Part shown: positions 55,480 to 64,000 of the stretch, piece after piece
Layout: each line of letters starts with the position of its first letter
Numbering within the stretch: the stretch's first letter is position 1
NCBI GenBank assembly: GCA_009823505.1
Contig: VZQC01012371.1
Span: 793,059 to 857,058 of the forward strand
Origin: Rhizomys pruinosus
Taxonomy: Eukaryota; Chordata; Mammalia; Rodentia; Spalacidae
Reading direction: 5' to 3'
DNA: 64,000 nt
Program-made: the position numbers and the translations under genes
The notes under the pieces: model-generated
Database searches by the model: none
The model's input: the letters and a program-made list of their open reading frames with translations, nothing else
What the model was told of the DNA's origin: nothing

Positions 55480-56430
55480 TAACTTTACTTGATTATTATT
55501 AAGTTCTGCATTTCATATAATACATCTACCAAATTTAGACCTGCCTCCCCCTCCCCACATGAACCCCCATCATATTCAGTGTATGCTTGCATGTATGGGT
55601 TAAGTCCTGTATTGTCAAGCTGTCTATATTGGGCTCCGTCTATCTAATCAGCCACTGGTTTTATAGCCTACCTAGCGTCACTCCCTTAAAGAAGATCTGC
55701 TAGGCTGCTCATACCAACGGTTATATTATATATATAATTATATATAGATCTCATCTATTACTCATACTATATAATATTATTAGCTCTTTTTGAGACAGGG
55801 TCCCCTGTAAGCCCAGCTGTCCGGAGCTCACTGGTAGACAGGTTGGCCCTGAACTCACAAGATCCGCCTGCCTCTTGCCTCCGAGTGCTAGGATAAAAGG
55901 CGTGTGCCATACCGTACCCAGCTTCTTTTTTTTAGTATAAGCACTATGTTGTTGTACTGTTTGCTATTTTCGAGTTTCACTAACCTCATTAACAGTTCTT
56001 AATTCAGTTTAAACTCCCTCTCCATCTATGTCCCTCCAACCTGCACCAGACCTCATCTATTGGTAAGTCCTATCCCATTCAAGCCCTTTTACAAGAGGTC
56101 CCTAAGTGCAAATTCGTCCACTGGAGTCCAGTCAAACCTAGAGATCTAGCGATCTAGATATCATAAGGCATATTCTCCCTTACACAGTAGCAACTAATCT
56201 CCAATAATTTTTAGTCTAGGACCTGTCCACCACCTATTTCTCTCATCCCCTCTGGACCCTGTTGTGAGTTGGCTGCGTCCTGTGCTCTCATAAGCCACCA
56301 ATTGACAGTAAGGTCACAGTACAAGCGTATATGGGGTTTCGGAATCTGGTTTTTAAGGGTGGGTAGTGTAGATGGGTGTATCACTGTTGATTCACTCATT
56401 ATGGCCAATTCAGGTTCAGTGATAGATTCC
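55480..56430 (-). mobile_element. Lx-type L1 3' UTR, left part
   Basis: A CCTGCCTCCCCCTCCCC tail, TATTGGGCTCCGTCTATC, TCACTCCCTTAAAGAAGATC, then (after the B1) CACTGGAGTCCAGTCAAACC, CTGTTGTGAGTTGGCTG and TCACTGTTGATTCACTCATTATGG. Small indels are frequent from about 55,700. Confidence 0.6.
55783..55930 (-). mobile_element. B1 SINE with many small indels
   Basis: Minus strand: GAGACAGGGTCCCCTG, AGCCCAGCTGTCCGGAGC, CTGGTAGACAGGTTGGCCC, GCCTCCGAGTGCTAGGATAAAAGGC. Single-base losses occur every 10-20 bases, unlike the B1s elsewhere in the window. Confidence 0.88.
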
Positions 56431-57130
56431 CATGCTCCTTTCCCACCCCACTCCACCTATACCATCCCAGATCATGCATTTCTGTAATTTTCTGCATTAC
56501 TTTCTGTTTTTTTGTTGGTGCTTTTTTTTTCATTTTTTTTAACTTTTTTTTTTTTTATTTTGTACAAGCATCCTTCATGTTAAAAACCCAAATTTGCAAG
56601 CAGTTGTGCCCAAAAAAACCAACACTCATGGGTCCCCACCATCAGGCAGGGGGACTTGTATGTTCAATCAAAGTTGATCAAATGAAGTGTACACAGGTCT
56701 TATATTTTGTAGGTTTCACCATTAACCTCAATTCGCAGTCCCCTTACTAGTCTACCACTGCCCCTCTTCTGCAGATTGTTCCCTAAGGCTTAAGAAAAGG
56801 GCACTAGGTGGATGGAAGAAAGACAATACAGTCTACTTTCTCGGGGCTGTTGTCTTGGATTCTCAGGTCAATTCTGGACGTTTTCTTTCATGGGTCTGCC
56901 AGCTATTGTCATCGCATAACCTTTCGACTCCTACTAATGAAGCACACGCAATATAGTATGTGATATAGGTCAATTTATAAATCGTGCTACTAATTAGTAT
57001 CTATGCTTGGTTAGGTTACTTGGTATAGACACAGATGTTTGGATGGATATGTTAATCCCATGAATTACATTTCTTCTGTTAAGTATGGACAGGGTCTTCG
57101 TGTGGTTTTATAACATCTCCTAACCATTAG
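56431..57130 (-). mobile_element. L1-tailed retroelement, second copy of the 3' two-thirds
   Basis: On the minus strand it matches 10975-11720. Blocks include AAACCACACGAAGACC, CATACTTAACAGAAGAAATG, GTGTCTATACCAAGTAACC, a GCTTCATTAGTAGG block, GAAAGGTTATGCG, CAATTGACC-like sequence, GGGCACTAGG and TGATCAAATGAAGTG (inverted at 11440). The 370-bp core is absent, so this copy is 5'-truncated at about 57130. Small indels are common. Confidence 0.8.
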
Positions 57131-57660
57131 AGATATGTAAGCTTGGCCTGAAATCCTCAGCTCCCCTGTGTTCATGAACAAGCCCTACCCTTACAATCTT
57201 TCTACCCTTCTTCCACAATAGTCCATGAGCTTGTTAGTGGGTGAGGTAAATAAAGGACACCTACCAGGAACATACTCCTGCAGTCTCCTTATCCTTGAGA
57301 ATCTGGCAACTTGGCCTTTGTATACTATTCACCTTTATATGCATTAAGTAAGTTTGGTTTAGGGTTGAAGGCGTGCATTATTTTCTCTCTACCCCTTGTT
57401 CCACTGGGAACTCTGCAGTAGCCTCCTTGCAGAAAGAAGTTTCCTACCTTGATAGTAGTGCATTGTTGCACTTCTTTTGAAAATATAAGGATTTGCTATG
57501 GTAATGAAGAAATTTAAGTTTTTTCTAGAGATATGAAAGAGCTAGCGTTTTCTTTAGGTTCTATGTTCTCCCCAGCCATGTGTATTCGGACACAATTACT
57601 GTACCACCCATTAGTTCAGTCCCACTGAGAGGGCTTTAAACCCGATTAGGTAGCTGTTGA
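57131..57660 (-). mobile_element. Lx-type L1 3' UTR, right part
   Basis: CTCTACCCCTTGTTCCACTGGG, TTGCAGAAAGAAGTTTCC, GTTCTATGTTCTCCCCAGCCATG, ACCACCCATTAGTTCAGTCC, GAGAGGGCTTTAAACCCGATTAGG parallel 45460-45850. The L1-tailed unit appears to have inserted between this and 55480-56430. Confidence 0.65.
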
Positions 57661-57806
57661 TTGTACATGCCTTTAATCCCCGCACTTGTGAGGCAGAGGC
57701 AGGGGGATCTTTTTGTGTTCAAGCCGGCCTTTTGACATATGGACAGCTGGGCTTCATGGAAGACCCCTTCTTAGTAAAAGACCAAAAAAAAAAAAAAAAA
57801 AAAAAC
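57661..57806 (+). mobile_element. B1 SINE with many small indels
   Basis: Plus strand: ACATGCCTTTAATCCCCGCAC, TGTGAGGCAGAGGCAGGGGG, GTGTTCAAGCCGGCC, then a garbled centre and an A run of about 22 at 57783-57805. Confidence 0.85.
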
Positions 57807-59699
57807 CTGTTGAACATATAACTTTGTATCATAGAAACCTACAGGTTCCAGTTGGAGAATCATTGACCTTGGCATTATTTCCCCCTTACACTATGTGTAT
57901 CCTAATTTACACTTCTCTGATTACAATAAGGTTCATTTCATATCTTTAGTGGACTCAAAATTCATAACTGTTAAGCAGTAAATAAAATTTAAATTATCCA
58001 ACAGAGTTGGGATAGTTCTTCCTAGAGAGACCTTTGTACATTGTGACCTTTTGTCATCACTGGTAACAGATCATGCAATAATTCTCTCTTGCTCCTCAGT
58101 CAATTGTGGTATTCCATTGTGTGTACATTTCTGAAGCATGTTCTGCCTGATAGAGCCAAGTGTGTTTCAGCTTCAATCACCTTTCCTTGAGCAAACTGTT
58201 AATCTTCAAGATCAAACATGCTTTGTTTAGAGAAGGCTTTTAAAAGAAGATTTAAAAACATTTTTCCTAACCATGTATCCATGAAAACTGTTCAAGAATC
58301 CAGTATTTTTCACCCTTCTGTTGTTTGGGCTACAAATCAGGTATAGAAACATTGTCACAAAGCAGTTGTCACTGCTAAAAAATATGCATCAGAGAGTTTG
58401 AGATGCTCTTGAATTAGGATGCATTGATCAGTGAGTGGTTCTGCTTGGTGCACTTCTGCCTTTGCCTTTGAGATTTCCATTTGACAGGGAAATTAAGTCA
58501 TCATTTACCACAGAATGGTCCAAAGAAAAATGAACATTGTACCTCTGAAAATTCAGGTTGATAAAGAAAGGTTGATAGAATAAATGAATCACTTCCCTAC
58601 TATATTTTTGCCACCTCAGCATAGATCATTAACCTAATGGATTATGTTTTGTAGTTGATGCATTTATTTGTCTGTGTACTAAAGTGACATATGGAACCTT
58701 CCCACTTTAATGGTCACTTAACCTTCACGGTGTGGAAGGCTTAAGTGAATTTAAGCATTTGTATTGAAATTCATGCCATCTATCTCAGACACTCAGAAGC
58801 TGGAGCTGCAGCTGGCTCCTTTATATAAGATACAATCTCTTGGTAATACTGGAAACTTCTTTGTTTTTGGTTTGAGGAAATTTTGTTTTCGGAAAAATTA
58901 CAAATTAGAAAAGACTTCTTCTCAAGGTAGTTCCTACATAAATGTTTCCATTCATTCTCCATTCAGTCTTATTTATCCCAACATTAGATACAAAAGGTGC
59001 AGCTAGAGGACTTTAATTTTGTAGATTCTCAAAAAAGTATTCCTATTTTGAAATTATTATTAAGAAAGGATAATGTTTAGATATTAACAAGTGAGCAATT
59101 AATATTAGTGCGTTATGTATTATAGTTGATTTGAAAAATGAAAAATTAATTTATTAATTCAAGAAATACTCCTTGGCACAAAGAAAACTAGAAGTTTTCT
59201 TTCTCCCAAAGTTTGCATATGAATAAAGATAAATGATAGACATATAGCTACCTGATTTGTAACATTTATGATGGTGCAAATTGTAGACAACAGGGAATAA
59301 CTGATTCTAAAACATTGGCCTCAGGCAGACAGGATCTGGAAGGAGACCTTTGCTTAGGGGTATATGACCAGGAGAATGGCAAGCAAATATGGGTGGGAGC
59401 TGCAGACAGGTAAACAAGTGCAACATGGGGTCTGACTGCACATGCTTCTTAGGACATTTGGGGGCTTCTTATAATGTGACCAGTGACATTATTCCCTAAA
59501 CCTTATGCTAAACAGGCAGCTGATGATAGAGAAATATTTCTGGAAAAACAACAGAATGAAGAATCCAAGTTGATGTTAAAGTACTGTAGGCCTCTGCCAG
59601 GACTTCTAGAACAGCAAGTTATATGAAGATGCTGATCTCAAATCTAATCCAGAACCATGGTTGTTTTATGAATTTTAGTCCATAAACAGATAGGGTGGC
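57807..59699. other. Unassigned, repeat-poor stretch
   Basis: No gene or young repeat recognised over 1.9 kb. The frames at 58428-58622 and 58764-59006 have no domain. Confidence 0.5.
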
Positions 59700-60145
59700 T
59701 GTGAGGACGGGGAATAGGTGGTGCAGAGGACACCTAACATCAAATTATGTAGATAATTGTGTATGTCTCCTGAAGGACTTAGGGGGGATCTAGATGGCAG
59801 AGTTTTCAGCGAGTGGACCCTCCACTTATGAATTCACAAGCTCTTCTTGCATAGGGTTCTTTATCTGCACTCTGGGGAAGGAACTTCAGTACAAACTATG
59901 GAGGAAAGCTTGTCAGTGGCTTGCTCCCCATGGCTTTCTAAGTTACTTTTCTTATACAACCCAGCACCCCCTTACCATGGTTTACACCACCCATGGTGTG
60001 CTTGGCACTAACATATCACCCAACAATAAAGAAAATGCTGCACAAACATGCTCACAGTCCAATCTGATAGAGACAATTCCTCAAATTAGGTTCCCTCTTC
60101 CCAAGCATGTCAAGTTGGCGACTGAGAGACATTATTTTAGTTAAA
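59700..60145 (-). mobile_element. URR1-like non-autonomous hAT element
   Basis: Minus strand: the head at the right reads CTCAGTCGCCAACTTGACATG, GGGAAGAGGGAACCTAATTTGAGG, AATTGTCTCTATCAGATTGGACTGTGAGC, then GGGTGGTGTAAACC and GTGCTGGGTTGTATAAG further in. The order agrees with 18325-18715. The tail end is degraded. The 116-codon plus-strand frame is a shadow. Confidence 0.6.
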
Positions 60146-60539
60146 GGAGGCTCACTTTGCTAAGAGAGCTTCAGCCACACTTCTAGAGGACACTGTGGGA
60201 AATTTTACTCAGCATTAAGAGGAACTCTTAGCTAATAAAAAGTCTGCAAATTTTCAAGGTGTTTATGTGTTTGATTCAAGGAGGTTATTATTTTATGCTT
60301 AAGGTGGGATTATAATACAGGAAAAATAGGAAAACTGAGCAAAGCAAGGAAAATTATTTTCAATCAATTTCTCCTTTGTCTAAATGCCACCATTTAGAAG
60401 AAAATAAAGGCATTTATCAAGTAGAGACATTTATTTTTAAATATGATTTGAAAATATTAAGCCATTAAGAACTTTTCTAAGCATATTGTTCATTTTCCTA
60501 AACCAATGCAATGTCATTCCACTCTTTAAGCCTCTCATC
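60146..60539. other. Unassigned stretch
   Basis: No gene or repeat recognised. Confidence 0.45.
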
Positions 60540-60718
60540 GATTGATCAATCAATCAAGCAGTCTGTCTATCTATCATCTATCTATCTATCTATCTATCAT
60601 CTATCTATCTCTATAACCTATCTACATATCTATCATCTATCCGTCTATCTATCATCAATCTATCACATCTATCTTTCTACCTATCTATCATCGGTCTATC
60701 ATTCATCATCTATTTAAT
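60540..60718 (+). repeat. Interrupted (ATCT)n microsatellite
   Basis: ATCT words with ATC and ACCT interruptions; its Tyr/Leu/Ser/Ile-rich frame is a repeat artefact. Confidence 0.95.
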
Positions 60719-61149
60719 CTAATTTTGAAGACTTATTTTCTGCACATAACAAAAATGGCTTGCATACATTTGACCTTTCCTGATAGCACTTTCCTTAGAA
60801 GAATTTAATTCACTATACCATATTACTTCTAAATTTATCATTTCAGTTATTTTTATTTTTATAATTAAATTTTAACAGTTTACTCCTTATTACATTTTAA
60901 ATTATTTTAATGGTGGTACATATTTATTGCTATCTCAACATATGGATTGTGTCAAATATTTGTAAAGATGCTATAAGTTATTATTAACTATTACCAACTC
61001 CATTTTATAGATGCAAAGATAGATACAGAGGGACTTGCTCAAAATGAATCTACTAAGTTTCAAAGAAGATTCCTAAATGAAGAAGGCTAACTATAGAAAC
61101 CGTCTTAAGCATTAAGTTCTAAATGACAAATTTTCTATTTTTTTACATA
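60719..61149. other. Unassigned AT-rich stretch
   Basis: No gene or repeat recognised. Confidence 0.45.
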
Positions 61150-61265
61150 TATATGGGTGAGTGTGTGTGTGTTCATGTACATGTATGTATATATCACAGT
61201 ACCTATGTGGTGGTCAGAAGACACCATGTAGAAGTCAGTTCATTCCTTCTACAATGTGGATTCTA
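61150..61265 (-). mobile_element. B4 SINE fragment
   Basis: TGTGTGTGTTCATGTACATG, GTGGTGGTCAGAAGACACCATG and GTCAGTTCATTCCTTC match the left part of a minus-strand B4. Confidence 0.55.
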
Positions 61266-61539
61266 AAAATAAAATTTTATAATTTTACATAGGAATACTA
61301 AAGGAAAGTCCACCTTTCTATCTATAATGTAAATGGAGGGCAATGCACACATAGCCTCATGTTTCTTCCTGTGTTAGAAAAAGACAGCAGTATTTCTCAC
61401 TAGCCACTTGTAGAAATGACACTTAGACACAGAACATGCTTTATGGTAATTTCCCTTTTTGCTGGCATTTTGGCATTTTCTTTGTAATGAGGTCACAAAC
61501 CCATTTTAAAATCAACTTTAAGAACATTATACCTTTAAA

Positions 61540-61665
61540 ATATTTTATTGATTTTAGAATTCAATACAATGTATTTTGATCATATTCAGACCCCCTTCCT
61601 CCTAAAATTAATATCTTAACCACATTTTCTGGAAATTTCACTAAATCCAGAGTCTTTAATTAAGA
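61540..61665 (-). mobile_element. Lx-type L1 3' UTR tail fragment
   Basis: TTGATTTTAGAATTCAATACAATGTATTTTGATCATATTCAGACCCCC has the form of the 3' end of Lx-type L1s on the minus strand; compare 32590-32650. Confidence 0.55.
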
Positions 61666-61802
61666 AAGAGATCCTAACATGTGTCCTATAGAAACTACAA
61701 CATCAAAGCTTCTTGGTCATCTTCTTCCTTGCACTGTTTTAGTGTACACATTGTGTAGTACAGCTTTTCATTGTATTTATCTGTGCTTTTTTTTTTTGTT
61801 TT

Positions 61803-61826
61803 TTGTGTGTGTGTGTGTGTGTGTCT
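61803..61826 (+). repeat. (TG)n microsatellite
   Basis: About ten TG units within the T-rich tail side of the neighbouring B1. Confidence 0.9.
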
Positions 61827-61967
61827 TTTTCGAGACAGGGTCTCCCTTGTAGCCCCAGATGTCCTGGAACTCACTCTGTAGACCAGGCTGGCCTTGAAGT
61901 CACAAAGATCTGCCTGCCTCTGCCTCTGGAGTGCTAGGATTAAAGGCGTGTGCCACCACACCTGCAT
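61827..61967 (-). mobile_element. B1 SINE
   Basis: Minus strand and close to full length: CGAGACAGGGTCTCCC, CTCACTCTGTAGACCAGGCTGGCC, CTGCCTGCCTCTGCC, GTGCTAGGATTAAAGGCG and GCCACCACACC. Confidence 0.95.
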
Positions 61968-62149
61968 CTGTGCTCTTTCTAAAGAAGATTATTTATTTTT
62001 TTTTTTGAGTTTTTGAATGTATTATTTTTTTGATTTTATTTATTATTATTTTGCCAAACAGAAAACAACTGTATTGCTTATTATAAAAATTTAATCATAT
62101 AGGAAGCCATGTGATAGGTCACATTCATTATTTAGTTAATCTGTAATTA

Positions 62150-62330
62150 TATTATTTATTTATTTTTATTAAACTCCACACATAAATTTACAAAATATGA
62201 AAATAAACTATAAGTTAATTCTAAAATACATTTAGGGTTTCACAGTTTAATAATAAACTTACATGCAGGTAAAGATAACTATAACTTTACATTCCTAAAT
62301 TACATAGCAAGCTGATGTATGTTTAAATGT
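62150..62330 (-). mobile_element. L1 3' UTR fragment
   Basis: Reads in reverse as the order seen at 54529-54650: GCTTGCTATGTAATTTAGGAATG, TTACCTGCATGTAAG and TATAGTTTATTTTCATATTT. Confidence 0.75.
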
Positions 62331-62504
62331 ATTTTTTACAAAAAGAGATTTCTTCTTTCCTATAAATCTTAATCTGAGGAAAATAGAGTCATAATTCAAG
62401 CTATATCTATATGATAATCAGTCAATGTGGCATTATCTTTACTGAACAAATTACCCACTTCGACTAACATATGCCGTTTGTTTTTCTTAAACAAAACAAA
62501 ACAA

Positions 62505-62655
62505 AAAAAAAACCAGAAAGATGCAGAAATTTAACGGCAGAATGCATGATCTGCGATGGGTAGGGTGGGGGGGAAGGGAAGGGATATATGCCTGAACTGA
62601 ATTGGAAAATGATGTATGAAATACACAAAGCATCAATAAAAGAAAAAAAAAAGAT
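62505..62655 (+). mobile_element. L1-type 3' terminus, tail-only copy
   Basis: AGAAAGATGCAGAAATTTAACGGC, ATGCATGATCTGCGATGGG, GGATATATGCCTGAACTG, AATTGGAAAATGATGTATG and CATCAATAAAAG match 11600-11745 with few differences. This 150-bp copy is strongly 5'-truncated, and the low divergence suggests a fairly recent insertion. Confidence 0.9.
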
Positions 62656-62688
62656 ACCTTCACATTATTTGTGTTTGGTATGAATACC

Positions 62689-62712
62689 AAAAAAAAAAAA
62701 AAAAAAAAAAAG
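62689..62712 (+). repeat. Poly-A tract
   Basis: A run of about 22 A after GAATACC, with no recognisable element body. Confidence 0.9.
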
Positions 62713-63140
62713 AATGATTTATTCTTTACTTTTAATTTCGGTTCTATCAGAACGCAGATTAAAAAAAAGTTCAATATTTTACAAGACAATTAACTTGATT
62801 ATGATTATCAGTACTAAAATTTTTGGAAAATTAGTCACTCAGAAATTGGATTAATTTTATAGCACTAGCATCTGTTTCAGCTAAAGAGGAGACTGTCCTC
62901 TGGAAGTAGGGGCCACTGGTCCTATGATGTCACCTTGGTAACACTGAGTGCTTTGATTCCTTCTGTGGTTTTACCTTAATGTCCACCAAAATCATTGTTT
63001 CAGGGCTTCATATTGTCATGATTATAATTAGTAAATACCTCTAATAAATATACATGTAAAAGTTGTTTTACTGTAAAAATTTACAATATGATTTTAGAAT
63101 TTCTTTTTCATACACACAGCAGTAAAGAGCAGTGCTTTCA

Positions 63141-63318
63141 CTCTTTCATTCTTTTTTTTTTCTTGGTCTTTTTGAGACGGAGTCTCCCTGTAGCCCCAGC
63201 TGTCCTGAACTCACTCTGTAGAACAGGCTGGCTTGAACTCACAAGATCTGCCTGCCTCTGCCTCCCAAGTGTTAGGATTAAAGGCATGTGCCACCAGCCC
63301 TGAAACTCTTTCATTCTT
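63141..63318. repeat. Target-site duplication flanking B1
   Basis: CTCTTTCATTCTT occurs at 63141-63153 and 63306-63318, a perfect 13-bp duplication. Confidence 0.92.
63154..63305 (-). mobile_element. B1 SINE with intact target duplication
   Basis: Minus strand: TTTTTGAGACGGAGTCTCCC, TGTAGCCCCAGCTGTCC, CACTCTGTAGAACAGGCTGG, CAAGTGTTAGGATTAAAGGC and GTGCCACCAGCCC. Confidence 0.95.
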
Positions 63319-64000
63319 GATTAAGTTAACTAAAGTTAATGCATGTACATATACGTTGTACATTCATATATCACTTATGTATACTGTTACAGAATTTCTA
63401 TTATTAATCTTCCCTGTACGAATATGGGAAATTACTACCAATGAAAGTATATTCAGAATACATTGAACCAAGATTTTGCTTTCTAGCAACTAAAAATAAT
63501 ATTTACTTTATTATTTACAATTATTGAGGCTACGGATCAATTTCCTTTCAGAAGGAATGCATATAGTAAAATGCTTTATGATAATGTGGGGCTATGATAA
63601 TCTAGGGGCTATTATTTAGAAAGAGTGAGAAATGTACTGGTTGAAATGAAGATAAAATAGGATCTGATATCAAATAAGGATATATGTTTTTGTCCCAGCA
63701 TTATGACTCTAAATTAAAGGCTGTGTGCTTAAATTTAATACTGAACAAGATATAAGTAATAAAATGCATTTATAGGAAAAGATGAATGTGATGTTTTGTC
63801 AGTGGAATATTGCTTATAGGAAAGAAGTGACACATGTTGGAAGAAAGCAGATTACCAGCGTTATTGGATAATGTGATAAGCAATTCAAGACAAAATTTCA
63901 AAGTTTATATTTCAAGTCAATTTTCTCCAATATCTGCTTTATTTTAAAGGCACAATCACCCTTCAGAGCAGAGGCATTTTAAACCTTATGTTTACTGTTA
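63319..64000. other. Unassigned AT-rich stretch
   Basis: No gene or repeat recognised up to the window edge. Confidence 0.45.

Noticed and set aside
59794..60144. 116-codon frame starting MAEFSASG
   Set aside because: It lies antisense in a URR1-like element and has no recognisable domain.
60511..60717. 68-codon Tyr/Leu/Ser/Ile-rich frame
   Set aside because: It is a translation of an ATCT microsatellite.

Overview
The window is nuclear DNA from a mammal, almost certainly a rodent. It carries B1, B2 and B4 SINEs, L1 elements with rodent Lx-type 3' UTRs, an ORR1-type ERVL-MaLR LTR and URR1-like hAT elements. The B2 copies have an unusual internal form that differs from the mouse, rat and hamster B2 I know. 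My best guess is a dipodoid (jerboa, jumping mouse, birch mouse); this is an inference, not proven by the sequence. I find no host exon, no functional protein-coding gene, no tRNA or rRNA and no CpG island. The window looks intergenic (or deep intronic), AT-rich and gene-poor. Every long open frame I recognise is a broken L1 ORF1 or ORF2, or an accident of a repeat.

Layout. 1-335: edge of a dispersed repeat core. 2.9-4.1 kb: old LTR-like sequence and Lx-type L1 3' UTR. 8.9-11.9 kb: a very old L1, split by a young B2 and by a 1.18-kb unit with an L1-like tail. 12.2-18.7 kb: dense patchwork of a 5'-inverted L1, a second core copy, a corrupted B2 and a URR1-like element; much of it (about 14.8-18.25 kb) looks like low-accuracy consensus. 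19.5-21.4 kb: B2 cluster with two insertions at one target site. 21.7-24.3 kb: L1 ends in both orientations. 24.3-33 kb: mostly unique DNA with a few SINEs and a 37-bp minisatellite. 33.0-35.2 kb: internally deleted L1 with a 206-bp-monomer 5' end. 36.6-42.1 kb: L1 with a 100-bp-monomer 5' end, interrupted by ORR1-type LTR sequence and carrying a duplicated block joined at a single N. 43-57.8 kb: B2 and B1 copies and long Lx-type 3' UTRs, with a second low-accuracy block at 55.7-57.8 kb. 57.8-64 kb: unique DNA, a URR1-like element, microsatellites and B1s.

The genes do not work together here; the window is a record of retroelement insertion. The points most worth checking are the N-joined duplication around the LTR (probably two haplotypes, solo LTR and provirus, fused in assembly), the two monomeric L1 promoter types, the 1.18-kb L1-tailed unit, and the B2 subfamily with a 17-bp internal duplication. 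Family names come from memory of consensus sequences, without any database search.
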